DNA of 64,000 nucleotides from Sutcliffiella horikoshii (GTDB lineage: Bacteria; Bacillota; Bacilli; Bacillales; Bacillaceae_I): contig NZ_CP020880.1 of the NCBI RefSeq assembly GCF_002157855.1, forward strand, positions 1,984,001 through 2,048,000. The letters are read 5' to 3'. Both the position numbers and the translations under genes were made by a program. The notes beneath the pieces are model-generated. The model was not told the origin of the DNA. It saw only the letters and a program-made list of their open reading frames with translations, and made no database searches. This document shows positions 46,902 to 57,428 of this stretch, one piece after another; position 1 is the first letter of the stretch, and each line of letters starts with the position of its first letter.

Positions 46902-47840
46902 ATGAAAGTACTGCTTTTCGCAGACCCTGGAATTGATGACTCTTTAGCAATTATCTATGCATTGCTTCATCCTGAACTTGAGCTGATGGGAATAGTTACA
47001 GGATATGGGAATGTTTCTGTATATGATGCAACACGAAATGCCTCCTTCCTTTTAGCGCTTGCAGGAAGATCAGATATTCCCGTAATTAGGGGATCTTCTC
47101 AGCCTCTAAGTGGTATTCCTACAACCTTTTATCCAGAAATACATGGACCACAAGGGTTGGGTCCGATAATTCCGCCGGAGGATTTTCAGGCTGATGTCAG
47201 CTCGTTTGAAACTATGTTTGAGGTTATCGAGAATAATATAGAAGAACTTGTAATTGTTGATGTGGGTAGACAAACATCCCTTGCTTTTGCATTTAATCTC
47301 AGACCTGAACTAATGGACCAGGTTAAAGAGGTATATCTAATGGGTGGAGCATTTATGGTTCCTGGTAACGTAACAGATGTTGCGGAAGCCAACTTTTGGG
47401 GAGACCCGATTGCTACTTCTGTAATCTTGAATAAAGCGAAAAAAGTATATATAACCCCACTAAATGTAACAAACAGGGCCATAATTACCAGGGATATTGC
47501 GACATTCATTTTCACTCAAACTAGCAGTCCGTACAAATATCTAATCCCAGCTGTCACCAATTATTATGCTACATTTTACGACCAGGTGATGCCTGGTATA
47601 GATGGTTCACCAGTGCATGATGTATTCACTCTTTATTATCTATTGAATAAGGATAAAACATATACAATTCAAAGAGATGTAAGGGTTGCAGTTGTTGATG
47701 TAAACAGAGGGCAAAGTATAGCGGACTTAAGGATGGTTTACAAAAAGCCTGAACGGAAGCATTATATAGCGATGGATTTTGATTATAACGATTTTATTGA
47801 TGACTTTACAAGGGTGAATTTGAGAGACGCAAGCCAATAA
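46902..47840 (+). CDS. Nucleoside hydrolase (inosine-uridine preferring family)
   Basis: 312-aa enzyme of the calcium-dependent N-ribohydrolase family that splits ribonucleosides into base and ribose. The N-terminus reads LLFADPGIDDSLAI: the usual DxDPGxDD lacks its first Asp (Phe instead), while the later Asp residues remain. GGAFMVPGN near 147 and EANFWGDPIA near 160 fit the family, and VHDVFTLYY near 240 supplies the catalytic-site His-Asp. No transport gene adjoins. Substrate unknown; activity is probable but the altered first residue leaves doubt. Confidence 0.85.
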   Translation: MKVLLFADPGIDDSLAIIYALLHPELELMGIVTGYGNVSVYDATRNASFLLALAGRSDIPVIRGSSQPLSGIPTTFYPEIHGPQGLGPIIPPEDFQADVSSFETMFEVIENNIEELVIVDVGRQTSLAFAFNLRPELMDQVKEVYLMGGAFMVPGNVTDVAEANFWGDPIATSVILNKAKKVYITPLNVTNRAIITRDIATFIFTQTSSPYKYLIPAVTNYYATFYDQVMPGIDGSPVHDVFTLYYLLNKDKTYTIQRDVRVAVVDVNRGQSIADLRMVYKKPERKHYIAMDFDYNDFIDDFTRVNLRDASQ

Positions 47841-47940
47841 AGAATTAAAAATACTGGGAGCCCCAATTATCTAATTGCTGAATAAAAAACAGTGATGTGA
47901 CTATTATAAAAACATAGTAGTTAGATGGGGTGATGGGTTA

Positions 47941-48564
47941 ATGGATTTGAATTGGATTTGGAAAGCGGTTTTAATAACTATAATAGGAACGTTTTTACTA
48001 AGAATTGCAGGAAGAAAGTCCATTTCACAGATGACTTTAGCTCAAGTGGTAATAATGATTGGTATCGGATCTCTGTTAATTCAACCTTTAGCAGGTAAAA
48101 GCATTTGGGTAACGTTTGGAGTGGGTATCACTCTTGTAGTAACGCTTGTATTAATGGAATTCTTGCAATTAAAATCCGACATTTTTGAAAAGTTGATTAC
48201 GGGAAAATCCAAAATACTAATAGAAAACGGAAAATTAAATGTAAAAACATTAAAGAAATTAAGATTTACCATTGACCAACTGGAGATGAAACTTAGACAG
48301 AATAGTATATCTAGTATAAGTGATGTAAAGTGGGCCACACTAGAACCAAACGGTCAATTAGGGTTTGAGTTAAACGAGCAAGCAAAGCCCATAACTAAGA
48401 AAGAATGGAATCTCCTCTATCAAGAAATTCAACTCTTAAAAATAATGATTAACCCTTCAAGCAAACCAAGCTGTCTTGATAAAGAGAAAGAGGGAAATCT
48501 ATTTACCGAAGTTAAAAATGGAAAACATAAATTAAAAAAACGTCCTAATGAGGTACTTGATTAA
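47941..48564 (+). CDS. DUF421 (YetF/YcaP-like) membrane protein
   Basis: 207-aa protein with three membrane segments in residues ~8-85 (WKAVLITIIGTFLLRI; QVVIMIGIGSLLI; FGVGITLVVTLVLMEFL) around the conserved RIAGRKSISQMTLAQ, followed by a cytoplasmic domain (ILIENGKLN, LKKLRFTIDQLEMKLRQ) and a Lys-rich tail. YetF-family proteins have been linked to spore membranes in Bacillus; the role here is unknown. Converges on lexA over a shared terminator. Confidence 0.87.
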   Translation: MDLNWIWKAVLITIIGTFLLRIAGRKSISQMTLAQVVIMIGIGSLLIQPLAGKSIWVTFGVGITLVVTLVLMEFLQLKSDIFEKLITGKSKILIENGKLNVKTLKKLRFTIDQLEMKLRQNSISSISDVKWATLEPNGQLGFELNEQAKPITKKEWNLLYQEIQLLKIMINPSSKPSCLDKEKEGNLFTEVKNGKHKLKKRPNEVLD

Positions 48565-48572
48565 TCTTTAAC

Positions 48573-48600
48573 AAAAAAAGCCGGTATACCGGCTTTTTTT
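48573..48600. terminator. Bidirectional terminator DUF421 gene / lexA
   Basis: Perfect palindrome: seven A, GCCGGTA, TACCGGC, seven T. The lexA stop codon overlaps its edge (48599-48601). Confidence 0.93.
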
Positions 48601-49210
48601 AATGGATATTACGATATACTCCGATTACTTTACCAAGAATGCTCACATTTCGGACAATGATCGGTTCTAAAGTAGAGTTTTCCGGTTGTAAACGGATATA
48701 ATCCTTTTCTTTAAAGAAGCGTTTGACAGTAGCCTCATCTTCTTCTGTCATGGCAACGACGATGTCTCCATTGTTAGCGGATTGCTGCTGACGAACGATA
48801 ACGTAGTCGCCATCAAGGATCCCGGCTTCGATCATGCTATCTCCCATAACCTCAAGCATGAAAACTTGTTCGTCTGGTGCCACATAACGATCAGGAAGCG
48901 GAAAGTAGTCCTCGACGTTCTCAATGGCTGTAATTGGCTGGCCCGCGGTGACTTTACCGATGATTGGAACATTAACTGCAGATATTTTAGGTACCAGTTC
49001 GTCTTCCATAATCTCAATGGCTCTCGGTTTAGTAGGGTCTCGGCGTATGAGACCTTTGCTTTCTAGTCGTGCAAGATGACCATGAACCGTGGAGCTAGAA
49101 GCAAGTCCAACTGCTTCCCCGATTTCACGGACGGAAGGTGGATATCCTTTTGCTTGGACTTCTTTTTTTATGTAATCTAATATGTCCTGTTGCCTTTTTG
49201 ATAGTTTCAT
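48599..49210 (-). CDS. lexA: SOS repressor LexA (DinR)
   Basis: 203-aa repressor and self-cleaving protease. N-terminal winged helix ([24 protein letters not shown] in part) binds SOS boxes; autocleavage at the Ala-Gly of KVTAGQP near residue 90; catalytic Ser in MGDSMIEAG near 125 and Lys in ATVKRF near 162. ATG 49210 gives [11 protein letters not shown]. Divergent from yneB; promoter TTGTAT-17-TATACT overlaps an SOS box, so it represses itself. Confidence 0.96.
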   Translation of the reverse strand: MKLSKRQQDILDYIKKEVQAKGYPPSVREIGEAVGLASSSTVHGHLARLESKGLIRRDPTKPRAIEIMEDELVPKISAVNVPIIGKVTAGQPITAIENVEDYFPLPDRYVAPDEQVFMLEVMGDSMIEAGILDGDYVIVRQQQSANNGDIVVAMTEEDEATVKRFFKEKDYIRLQPENSTLEPIIVRNVSILGKVIGVYRNIH

Positions 49211-49241
49211 ATTCCGCACCTCTATCATTTATATTAGTGAT

Positions 49242-49270
49242 AGTATAGCATGTTTTGGTATAAAATACAA
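49242..49270 (-). promoter_or_regulatory. lexA promoter
   Basis: On the minus strand TTGTAT (49270-49265), 17-nt spacer, TATACT (49247-49242). Confidence 0.78.
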
Positions 49271-49281
49271 ACATAAGTTCG
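49268..49281 (-). promoter_or_regulatory. LexA box 1 (lexA side)
   Basis: CGAACTTATGTTTG on the minus strand, a full CGAAC-N4-GTTTG SOS box overlapping the lexA -35. Confidence 0.85.
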
Positions 49282-49286
49282 AATTA

Positions 49287-49315
49287 TTGACAAGAATATA
49301 CGTTCGCTTGATAAT
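49287..49315 (+). promoter_or_regulatory. yneB-ynzC promoter with LexA box 2
   Basis: TTGACA at 49287-49292, 17-nt spacer, GATAAT at 49310-49315. The spacer contains the SOS box GAATATACGTTC (49294-49305). Confidence 0.82.
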
Positions 49316-49325
49316 AATAGTTTAA

Positions 49326-50024
<699 letters not shown>

Positions 50025-50069
50025 TAAGATAAAAGCATATCTTCACAAGGATGAAAGAAGGAGTTTTCT

Positions 50070-50300
50070 ATGTTATCAAAAGAAAAAATAGCAAGAATCA
50101 ATGCACTTTCCAAAAAGGCCAAAAGTGAAGGTCTTACAAAGGAAGAGACAGCCGAACAACAAAAGCTTCGTCAAGAGTATATCAAGACATTCCGAGCTTC
50201 CATGGAAAATACGTTGCAAGGTGTAACAATTGTGGATCCGGAAGGAAATGATGTTACTCCGGAAAAATTGAAAGAAACAAAAAAGAATTTAAAGCATTAA
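50070..50300 (+). CDS. ynzC: YnzC, DUF896 protein
   Basis: 76-aa cytoplasmic helical-hairpin protein of the DUF896/UPF0291 family ([28 protein letters not shown]). RBS GAAGGAG. Third gene of the SOS operon in B. subtilis; function unsettled. No terminator was evident before tkt. Confidence 0.92.
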   Translation: MLSKEKIARINALSKKAKSEGLTKEETAEQQKLRQEYIKTFRASMENTLQGVTIVDPEGNDVTPEKLKETKKNLKH

Positions 50301-50392
50301 TCGCTTTTTTTCAGAACATTGGAACATACTATTTATGATAAAATAGAATTTTTCCATGAAAAAATAAGTTAAAGAGAGAAAGGGTGGATAAG

Positions 50393-52399
50393 ATGACACA
50401 ACATATAGATCAACTTTCCATTAATACAATCCGTACATTATCTATCGATGCAATTGAAAAGGCAAACTCTGGTCACCCAGGAATGCCAATGGGTGCTGCA
50501 CCTATGGGATATTCTTTATGGACAAGATTTATGAACCACAACCCTAAGAATCCGAACTGGTTTAATAGAGACCGCTTTGTACTTTCTGCAGGTCACGGTT
50601 CCATGTTACTTTATAGCCTTTTACATTTAGGCGGATATGACGTATCTATGAATGATTTAAAAGAATTCCGTCAATGGGGAAGCAAAACTCCAGGACACCC
50701 TGAAGTTGGTCACACGCCTGGTGTAGATGCAACAACTGGCCCTCTTGGACAAGGTATTGCGATGGGTGTCGGTATGGCAATGGCAGAGCGCCACTTGGCA
50801 GCTACATATAACAAAGAAGATATGGAACTTGTGAATCACTTTACATATAGCATTTGTGGAGATGGGGACTTGATGGAAGGTGTATCTGGAGAAGCTGCTT
50901 CTCTTGCATCTCACTTGAAATTGGGACGTTTTATCGTTCTTTACGATTCCAATGATATCTCGCTTGATGGTGACTTAGATCGTTCCTTCTCTGAGAGCAT
51001 TGAAACGCGTTTCAAAGGATACGGCTGGCAATATATCCGCGTGGAAGATGGAAACAATTTAGAAGAAATTGCTGCTGCGGTGGAAGAAGCACAAAGTGAC
51101 CTTTCCCGTCCAACCATGATTGAAGTAAAAACTACCATTGGTTACGGTTCACCAAACCGTGCAGGTAAATCGGATGTTCATGGTGCACCACTAGGCTCCG
51201 ATGAATTGAAACTGACTAAGGAAGCGTACAAATGGACATTTGAGAACGATTTCCATGTTCCGGAAGAAGTTTACACTCATTTCCGTGAAACAGTTGCAGA
51301 TAAAGGTGCAAAAGTGGAAGCGGAATGGAATGAAATGTTTGATGCTTACAAATCAAAATACCCAGAGCTTGGAAAACAACTTGAAGCAGCGATGAAAGGT
51401 GAACTTCCTGAAGGATGGGATTCTGAGATTCCTGTCTATGAAGAAGGAAAAAGCTTAGCTTCCCGTGCTTCATCTGGTGAGGTTCTGAACGCTATTGCCA
51501 AACAAGTACCTTCCTTCTTTGGTGGATCTGCTGACTTGGCTGGTTCAAACAAAACGAATATTAAAAACGAAGCTGACTTCACTGCAGAAGATTACAGCGG
51601 ACGCAATATTTGGTTTGGTGTTCGTGAATTCGGAATGGGTGCAGCTATGAACGGTATGGCGTTACATGGCGGTCTAAAAGTATATGGTGGAACGTTCTTC
51701 GTATTTTCCGATTACTTGCGTCCAGCTATACGATTAGCGGCACTTCAACAGTTGCCTGTAACGTATGTGTTCACTCATGACTCCATTGCAGTTGGGGAAG
51801 ATGGACCTACACATGAGCCAATCGAACAACTTCCATCATTACGTGCAATGCCGAACCTTTGTGTTATTCGTCCTGCAGACGGTAACGAAACGGCTGCAGC
51901 ATGGAAAGTGGCATTAGAATCCGAAAAGACACCAACAGCACTTGTGTTAACACGTCAAAACCTGCCTACTATTAAAGGGACAGATGAGACGGCACTTGAA
52001 GGTGTGCGTAAAGGTGCTTATGTCATTTCTAAAACTGAAAAAGAAACTGCTGATGCACTTATACTTGCAACAGGTTCTGAAGTCGGTCTTGCTGTGGATG
52101 CTCAGAAAGCATTACAACAAGAAGGTATTCATGTGTCTGTCGTAAGTATGCCTTCATGGGATCGTTTTGAACAACAATCTCAAGAATACAAAAACTCTGT
52201 ATTACCGAAAGAAGTGAAGAAACGTCTTGGAATTGAAATGGCTACTCCACTAGGGTGGGAGCGTTATACTGGAGATGAAGGGGATATCCTCGCCATCAAC
52301 GGATTCGGTGCATCTGCACCAGGCGAAAGAATCATGAAAGAATACGGTTTTACTACTGAAAATGTAGTTGCACGTGTTAAAGCGTTGTTAGATAAATAA
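50393..52399 (+). CDS. tkt: Transketolase
   Basis: 668-aa TPP enzyme of the non-oxidative pentose phosphate pathway. Conserved items: [16 protein letters not shown] near 20, [23 protein letters not shown] in part near 97-115, TPP-binding [14 protein letters not shown] near 154, the phosphate-site [10 protein letters not shown] near 385, and [10 protein letters not shown] near 468. ATG 50393 follows AAAGGGTGG. A hairpin terminator follows. Confidence 0.97.
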   Translation: MTQHIDQLSINTIRTLSIDAIEKANSGHPGMPMGAAPMGYSLWTRFMNHNPKNPNWFNRDRFVLSAGHGSMLLYSLLHLGGYDVSMNDLKEFRQWGSKTPGHPEVGHTPGVDATTGPLGQGIAMGVGMAMAERHLAATYNKEDMELVNHFTYSICGDGDLMEGVSGEAASLASHLKLGRFIVLYDSNDISLDGDLDRSFSESIETRFKGYGWQYIRVEDGNNLEEIAAAVEEAQSDLSRPTMIEVKTTIGYGSPNRAGKSDVHGAPLGSDELKLTKEAYKWTFENDFHVPEEVYTHFRETVADKGAKVEAEWNEMFDAYKSKYPELGKQLEAAMKGELPEGWDSEIPVYEEGKSLASRASSGEVLNAIAKQVPSFFGGSADLAGSNKTNIKNEADFTAEDYSGRNIWFGVREFGMGAAMNGMALHGGLKVYGGTFFVFSDYLRPAIRLAALQQLPVTYVFTHDSIAVGEDGPTHEPIEQLPSLRAMPNLCVIRPADGNETAAAWKVALESEKTPTALVLTRQNLPTIKGTDETALEGVRKGAYVISKTEKETADALILATGSEVGLAVDAQKALQQEGIHVSVVSMPSWDRFEQQSQEYKNSVLPKEVKKRLGIEMATPLGWERYTGDEGDILAINGFGASAPGERIMKEYGFTTENVVARVKALLDK

Positions 52400-52414
52400 G
52401 CATGTTAGAAAAAG

Positions 52415-52452
52415 TGAGTATTACCTAATTACATGGTAATGCTCATTTTTTT
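52415..52452 (+). terminator. Terminator after tkt
   Basis: TGAGTATTACC (52415-52425) pairs with GGTAATGCTCA (52435-52445), then T run. Confidence 0.88.
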
Positions 52453-52564
52453 ATGCATTCGACAATATTTGCTAAAAATAGCCCCTTGTCAACTACACTA
52501 TAAGACAAAACTCTGCTCTATCATTCTCTATAATAAAAGAAAAGAAGTGTCAGGAGGGTTTCGT

Positions 52565-52996
52565 TTGCGCGAATATATGATTTATTTGATAGAGGAAGAA
52601 GTAGCTAAACATTACTCTGGTAATGAGTTAAAACTTTTCCAGCTTTTTCAGCAATACGAACAAGAGGAACCACTTCGTTCCATCATCAAACGGCAAGTGG
52701 ATTATGTTACGCTCCCAGTCCCGACCTTCCCCCTTCAACAATCATTAGAGCAGGCCTTAAAGAACAAGGAAGGTTACAAACGAGTGGCCTATCAACATAA
52801 AATAGAAAAAGAAGATTCCACAGCAAAGCTATCCATATTCGAAAAGTACTTAAAGCTTTCTTCAAAGGGATCATTTGAAGCAGAGGCAATCTTCTTTGAA
52901 ATAATACGTAAACAAGCTCCATATTTTCTTGCAATAGACGCCAGCTCAAATCGCTATGGGTGGCTCCAACCAATTAAACAGAGAAAATTTGTTTAA
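52565..52996 (+). CDS. sirA: SirA, sporulation inhibitor of replication
   Basis: 143-aa protein matching the SirA (YneE) family, which binds DnaA domain I at sporulation onset and blocks new replication rounds. Family features are YMIYLIEEEVAKHYSG at the N-terminus, AEAIFFEIIRKQAPYFLAID and the C-terminal NRYGWLQPIKQRKFV (in part). TTG 52565 follows AGGAGGG; the open frame to 52433 crosses the tkt terminator and is not coding. An Spo0A-controlled promoter is expected but was not identified. Confidence 0.9.
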   Translation: MREYMIYLIEEEVAKHYSGNELKLFQLFQQYEQEEPLRSIIKRQVDYVTLPVPTFPLQQSLEQALKNKEGYKRVAYQHKIEKEDSTAKLSIFEKYLKLSSKGSFEAEAIFFEIIRKQAPYFLAIDASSNRYGWLQPIKQRKFV

Positions 52997-53088
52997 TTGG
53001 TGGAGAAATCTATCGGAAAATGTTGTATAATAGGTTTTAGTTTAGTACACTACATTGGTAGACCTAGTTTTGAGGAGGAAATTTTTTA

Positions 53089-53307
53089 ATGGAAACATGG
53101 ATTTGGATTCTTATTGTAGTTCTAGCATTGATTGCTGGGGTTGCACTAGGATTTTTCATCGCTCGTAAGTACATGATGACTTACCTAAAGAAAAATCCAC
53201 CAATTAATGAGCAAATGCTTCGCGTGATGATGATGCAAATGGGAATGAAACCATCCCAAAAGAAAATTAATCAAATGATGTCTGCGATGAATAAGCAAAT
53301 GAAATAA
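53089..53307 (+). CDS. yneF: YneF, UPF0154 membrane protein
   Basis: 72-aa protein with one N-terminal helix ([22 protein letters not shown]) followed by a Met-rich cytoplasmic part ([21 protein letters not shown]). UPF0154/YneF family, widespread in Firmicutes, function unknown. RBS GAGGAGG. Same relative position as in B. subtilis. Confidence 0.92.
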   Translation: METWIWILIVVLALIAGVALGFFIARKYMMTYLKKNPPINEQMLRVMMMQMGMKPSQKKINQMMSAMNKQMK

Positions 53308-53310
53308 ATG

Positions 53311-53343
53311 AAAAAGCACTCACTATGGGTGCTTTTTCTTTTT
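53311..53343 (+). terminator. Terminator after yneF
   Basis: AAAAAGCACTC pairs with GGGTGCTTTTT (one wobble), followed by CTTTTTG. Confidence 0.88.
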
Positions 53344-53437
53344 GAGAAAAAACACTACAAAAAGTATCTTCCTAAAAATTTGAATATTTGCTAAACTGTT
53401 ATAGTTGATCATAGATATAAAAATCGGGGGAAAGAGA

Positions 53438-55186
53438 ATGAGTATTTTCAAAGACCTTTGGTGGTTTTTTAAACAAGAAAGAAAGTCATACATTCCAGGA
53501 GTGCTGCTCCTAGCATTTGTCGCGTTCCTAGAACTGATTCCACCAAGGATAGTTGGAATGACGGTCGATCATATTGTAGAAGGTACCCTTACGAGGGAGA
53601 CGGTTCTTACACTAATGCTGGTGCTCCTTGGTACAGCTGTCATCGTCTACATATTACGTTATCTTTGGAGAATCATGATTTTTGGCCCGGCGGTGAGACT
53701 GGCTAGATTACTCCGCAACAATTTATATGAGCTTTTTACAAAGATGTCGGCAAGTTTTTATCAACGCAGACGTGTTGGGGATTTGATGGCGCATTCGACG
53801 AATGACCTACAAGCTATACAACAGACCGCAGGAGCGGGGGTTTTAACTCTTGTTGATTCCTTAATGACTGGAGGATTTGTTCTCATTGCCATGGCAGCGA
53901 CGATCAGTTGGAAATTGACACTTATCTGCCTTATTCCACTTCCAATTATGGCTATAGCAACCAACTACTATGGAACGCTGCTTCACAAAACATTTCATAA
54001 GGCTCAAGCTGCATTCTCTTCTCTAAATGATAAAGTACAAGAAAGTGTTAATGGAATAAAAGTGGTCAAAACCTTCGGGCAAGAAAAAGAGGAAATAGTT
54101 GAGTTTGAAAAACAGGCAGAAGATGTGGTGAAAAAGAATGTTACGGTTGCAAAAATAGACTCCCTGTTTGACCCTACAATTGGGTTGGTGATTGGTGTTT
54201 CTTTTTTCCTTGCGATCGCTTTTGGTTCTAGATATGTCATGACAGGAGAACTGACAATTGGGGAACTAATTGCATTCACTACCTATCTTGGTCTGTTGAT
54301 TTGGCCGATGCTTGCATTTGGCTGGCTTTTCAACATTGTAGAACGCGGCAGGGCTTCTTACGACCGTGTAACAGCCCTGATGAAAGAGGAAGTTGATATA
54401 AAAGATACCAAAGGAGCAATCGAGACAGTTCCAACAGGTGATATTATGTACAATGTACAAACTTTTACATATCCAACCGAAAAAGAACCGTTGTTAAAAG
54501 ACATTAATGTACACGTAACACAAGGTCAGACACTTGGTGTAGTTGGAAAGACTGGTTCCGGGAAAACAACTTTGTTGAAGATGCTGATCAGGGAATTTGA
54601 TGGTATACAAGGAGATATCCTGATTGGTGAAACTTCCATAAAAAATTACAGGTTAGAAGCTTTGCGAAAAGCGATTGGTTATGTTCCACAGGATCACTTT
54701 CTATTCTCTGCCACCATTGCTGATAATATCGCCTTTGCAGTACCTGATGCGACATTTGAAGAAATCATTCAGGCAGCGAAACTGGCAAATATCCATGAAG
54801 ATATTATTCAGTTTACTGACGGTTATCAGACCATGGTTGGAGAACGTGGAGTTTCCTTGTCGGGTGGACAAAAACAAAGATTATCCATTGCTAGGGCCTT
54901 GCTAATGGATCCGGAAATTTTAATACTCGATGATTCTCTTTCCGCTGTTGACGCAAAAACGGAGGAAAGCATCTTGCATGCTCTTAAGGAAAATCGTCAA
55001 GGAAAAACAACCATTATAACTTCTCATCGATTAAGTGCCATCCAGCATGCACAAACAATTATCGTTTTAGAAAATGGGCACATCGTGCAGAAGGGGACAC
55101 ATGGGGAGCTGATGGATGAGGAAGGTTGGTATAAGAATATGTATCATCGTCAAGCATTGGAATCCCTTGTGGAGCATGGGGGTTAA
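53438..55186 (+). CDS. yheI: ABC exporter half, YheI (BmrC)-like
   Basis: 582-aa half-transporter: six membrane helices in residues ~15-310, then the nucleotide-binding domain with Walker A GKTGSGKTT near 370, signature LSGGQKQ near 476 and Walker B ILILDDSLSAVD near 497. The catalytic Glu is Asp, the known degeneracy of BmrC-type subunits. ATG 53438 follows GGGGGAAAG. Pairs with the next gene (3-bp gap) as a heterodimeric drug exporter. In B. subtilis the pair lies elsewhere in the chromosome. Confidence 0.9.
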   Translation: MSIFKDLWWFFKQERKSYIPGVLLLAFVAFLELIPPRIVGMTVDHIVEGTLTRETVLTLMLVLLGTAVIVYILRYLWRIMIFGPAVRLARLLRNNLYELFTKMSASFYQRRRVGDLMAHSTNDLQAIQQTAGAGVLTLVDSLMTGGFVLIAMAATISWKLTLICLIPLPIMAIATNYYGTLLHKTFHKAQAAFSSLNDKVQESVNGIKVVKTFGQEKEEIVEFEKQAEDVVKKNVTVAKIDSLFDPTIGLVIGVSFFLAIAFGSRYVMTGELTIGELIAFTTYLGLLIWPMLAFGWLFNIVERGRASYDRVTALMKEEVDIKDTKGAIETVPTGDIMYNVQTFTYPTEKEPLLKDINVHVTQGQTLGVVGKTGSGKTTLLKMLIREFDGIQGDILIGETSIKNYRLEALRKAIGYVPQDHFLFSATIADNIAFAVPDATFEEIIQAAKLANIHEDIIQFTDGYQTMVGERGVSLSGGQKQRLSIARALLMDPEILILDDSLSAVDAKTEESILHALKENRQGKTTIITSHRLSAIQHAQTIIVLENGHIVQKGTHGELMDEEGWYKNMYHRQALESLVEHGG

Positions 55187-55189
55187 GAG

Positions 55190-56989
55190 ATGAACAATCA
55201 GACAATAACAGCAAAAGAACAAAGGCAGGTCTTAAAGAGATTATTGGGGTATGCCAGACCGCACATTAAACAATTCATATTTGCATTCAGCTTACTAGTC
55301 CTTGCGACGATCGGTGAAATAGTGGGGCCTTTAATCATAAAAGTGTTCATTGATGATTATTTAACACCACAAGTGATGGAAACAGGTCCCATTGTCACCC
55401 TTGCTTCGCTTTATATCGGGATCTTGATTGCAAAAGTAATCATTACTTACTTTCAACTGTTAAAATTTCAAGAGATATCCTTAAAGATAATACAAGAACT
55501 GCGTATTGATATTTTTGCAAAAGTACAGAAACTTGGATTGAAGTTCTTTGATAAAACCCCTGGAGGAAGTATAGTTTCAAGAGTTACTAATGATACAGAG
55601 GCAATCAAGGATATGTTTGTAAGTGTTATCTCGACATTCGTCCAAAATGGTGTGTTCTTAATTGGAATTTTTATAGCAATGTTTCTATTGAATGTTCAAT
55701 TGGCCATCTTCTGTTTGCTGATCATCCCGATCATTTTTGCAATCATGGCGACGTACCGACATTTTAGCTCCAGATTTTATGCGGATTTGAGAGAAAGGCT
55801 CAGCCAGTTGAATGCCAAACTGAATGAATCCTTACAAGGTATGTCTATCATTCAAGTATTTCGACAAGAGAAACGCCTTCGCAAGGAATTTGCAGAAATT
55901 AATGAAGCGCACTACCAGGCTGGAGTGAAAAACATTAAGCTTGACGGACTCTTGCTTCGCCCGGCTATTGATTTTGTCTATGTCCTTTCGTTAATCTTGG
56001 TATTGAGTTATTTTGGAATATCATCGATTGGTAACGTGATAGAAATAGGAGTCCTTTATGCATTTGTCAATTACTTGGGGAGATTCTTTGAACCGGTTAA
56101 TCAAATGATGATGAGGCTGTCTATGTACCAACAGGCTATAGTATCCGCCTCAAGGGTCTTCCAACTTCTTGATGAAAAGGAACTAGCACCAACAGCGGAA
56201 AAGTCACTAAGCTCACCATCTATTGCATCTGGGGAAATCGAATTTAAAAACGTAACATTTTCATATGATGGAAAACGTGATGTATTAAAGGATATATCTT
56301 TTACAGCAAAGCCGGGGGAAACGGTTGCTTTGGTCGGCCATACGGGCAGTGGGAAAAGTTCCATTATCAACCTGCTAATGAGATTCTATCAGATTGAAAG
56401 AGGAGAAGTCCTTATTGATGGCTTCCCATTAAAGTATTTTGAAGATCAGGAGCTTCGAAAAAACATGGGGCTTGTACTTCAAGATCCATTCCTTTTCTAT
56501 GGTACAATCAATCATAATATCCGCTTGCATGATCCATCCATAACAGATCAAGAGATAAAAGAAGCGGCTGAATTTGTTCAGGCAGATTCTTTTATTAAGA
56601 AATTACCAGACCAATATGAGCAATTGGTAGTCGAAAGAGGAGCGACCTTCTCTAGTGGTCAAAGGCAGCTGGTGGCTTTTGCGAGAACCATTGCAACAAA
56701 ACCAAAAATTCTAGTTCTTGATGAGGCAACGGCAAACATTGATACCGAAACTGAAGAAGCAATCCAGACAGCTCTTGAAAAAATGAGAAAAGGACGAACG
56801 ACCATCGCGATTGCTCATCGACTTTCTACTATCCAAGATGCTGATCAAATTCTAGTTTTGCATCAGGGAGAAATTGTCGAGAGAGGAACACATCAAGAAT
56901 TATTGAATGTAGAAGGTTTGTATTACAAAATGTATCTTCTTCAAAACGGTAATCCTGAAAAGGTGGAAGATGCGGTCATTCACCCTTAA
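55190..56989 (+). CDS. yheH: ABC exporter half, YheH (BmrD)-like
   Basis: 599-aa partner: membrane domain residues ~25-325, then Walker A GHTGSGKSS near 383, signature FSSGQRQ near 488 in place of LSGGQ, and Walker B ILVLDEATANID with intact Glu near 510. Its weak signature and the Asp in the partner fall in the same composite site, leaving one good ATP site, the usual asymmetric design. At 599 aa it is shorter than B. subtilis YheH (about 673). Substrates are inferred to be drugs or lipids. Confidence 0.9.
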   Translation: MNNQTITAKEQRQVLKRLLGYARPHIKQFIFAFSLLVLATIGEIVGPLIIKVFIDDYLTPQVMETGPIVTLASLYIGILIAKVIITYFQLLKFQEISLKIIQELRIDIFAKVQKLGLKFFDKTPGGSIVSRVTNDTEAIKDMFVSVISTFVQNGVFLIGIFIAMFLLNVQLAIFCLLIIPIIFAIMATYRHFSSRFYADLRERLSQLNAKLNESLQGMSIIQVFRQEKRLRKEFAEINEAHYQAGVKNIKLDGLLLRPAIDFVYVLSLILVLSYFGISSIGNVIEIGVLYAFVNYLGRFFEPVNQMMMRLSMYQQAIVSASRVFQLLDEKELAPTAEKSLSSPSIASGEIEFKNVTFSYDGKRDVLKDISFTAKPGETVALVGHTGSGKSSIINLLMRFYQIERGEVLIDGFPLKYFEDQELRKNMGLVLQDPFLFYGTINHNIRLHDPSITDQEIKEAAEFVQADSFIKKLPDQYEQLVVERGATFSSGQRQLVAFARTIATKPKILVLDEATANIDTETEEAIQTALEKMRKGRTTIAIAHRLSTIQDADQILVLHQGEIVERGTHQELLNVEGLYYKMYLLQNGNPEKVEDAVIHP

Positions 56990-56997
56990 TTAAATTG

Positions 56998-57031
56998 TAC
57001 ACGGCTGTTTTAATTGGCCGTGTATTTTTTG
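56998..57031 (+). terminator. Terminator after the ABC pair
   Basis: TACACGGC (56998-57005) pairs with GCCGTGTA (57017-57024), then TTTTTTG. Confidence 0.85.
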
Positions 57032-57035
57032 TTTT

Positions 57036-57070
57036 AAAAAATAAACCCCTTCTCATTGTTTAGAAGGGGT
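57036..57070 (-). terminator. Terminator of the minus-strand Spo0E-like gene
   Basis: Minus-strand stem ACCCCTTCT/AGAAGGGGT (57045-57053 with 57062-57070) followed by TTTATTTTTT; it supports a minus-strand gene upstream. Confidence 0.82.
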
Positions 57071-57094
57071 ACTGCCTGTTAAAAGCGCTATGTA

Positions 57095-57256
57095 TTATTT
57101 AGGTACAATGATATGGTTATACTTATTTAGTAGGGTATCCAGTTCCTGGCTGAGCTTTAGTGTCTTAGAAGAGGACATTCCGTACTTTGCGACAATATCA
57201 ATCAGTTCAGATCGCTTTTTTTCAATTAGTTCTATTAGTTCGTGTTTAGTAGCCAA
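57095..57256 (-). CDS. Spo0E-family aspartyl-phosphate phosphatase
   Basis: 53-aa two-helix protein carrying the Spo0E signature SQELD (residues 36-40) within KTLKLSQELDTLLNKY, and an N-terminal helix HELIELIEKKRSELIDIV. Members dephosphorylate Spo0A~P and delay sporulation. TTG 57256 with AAGGAAGGA nine bases upstream; a terminator follows the stop on the same strand. Too short for common ORF cut-offs; a 70-aa plus-strand ORF over it is an antisense shadow. Confidence 0.85.
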   Translation of the reverse strand: MATKHELIELIEKKRSELIDIVAKYGMSSSKTLKLSQELDTLLNKYNHIIVPK

Positions 57257-57428
57257 TGTTGAGTATCCTTCCTTCTTCCAATTCGTAACATCATTATACT
57301 AGAATTTAGGAGGCAATACAAAGAAAAACTTCAAGTTAATGGGACTTTAATAATTGTTAAACTAGTGAAAAATAACTAGACAATACTGTCACGGTTTCGA
57401 CATAGAATGTTATAAACAGATGGTTTGT

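Noticed and set aside
57090-57302. 70-aa plus-strand ORF after the ABC exporter
   Set aside because: It is antisense to the Spo0E-like gene, which has the family signature, RBS and terminator on the minus strand.
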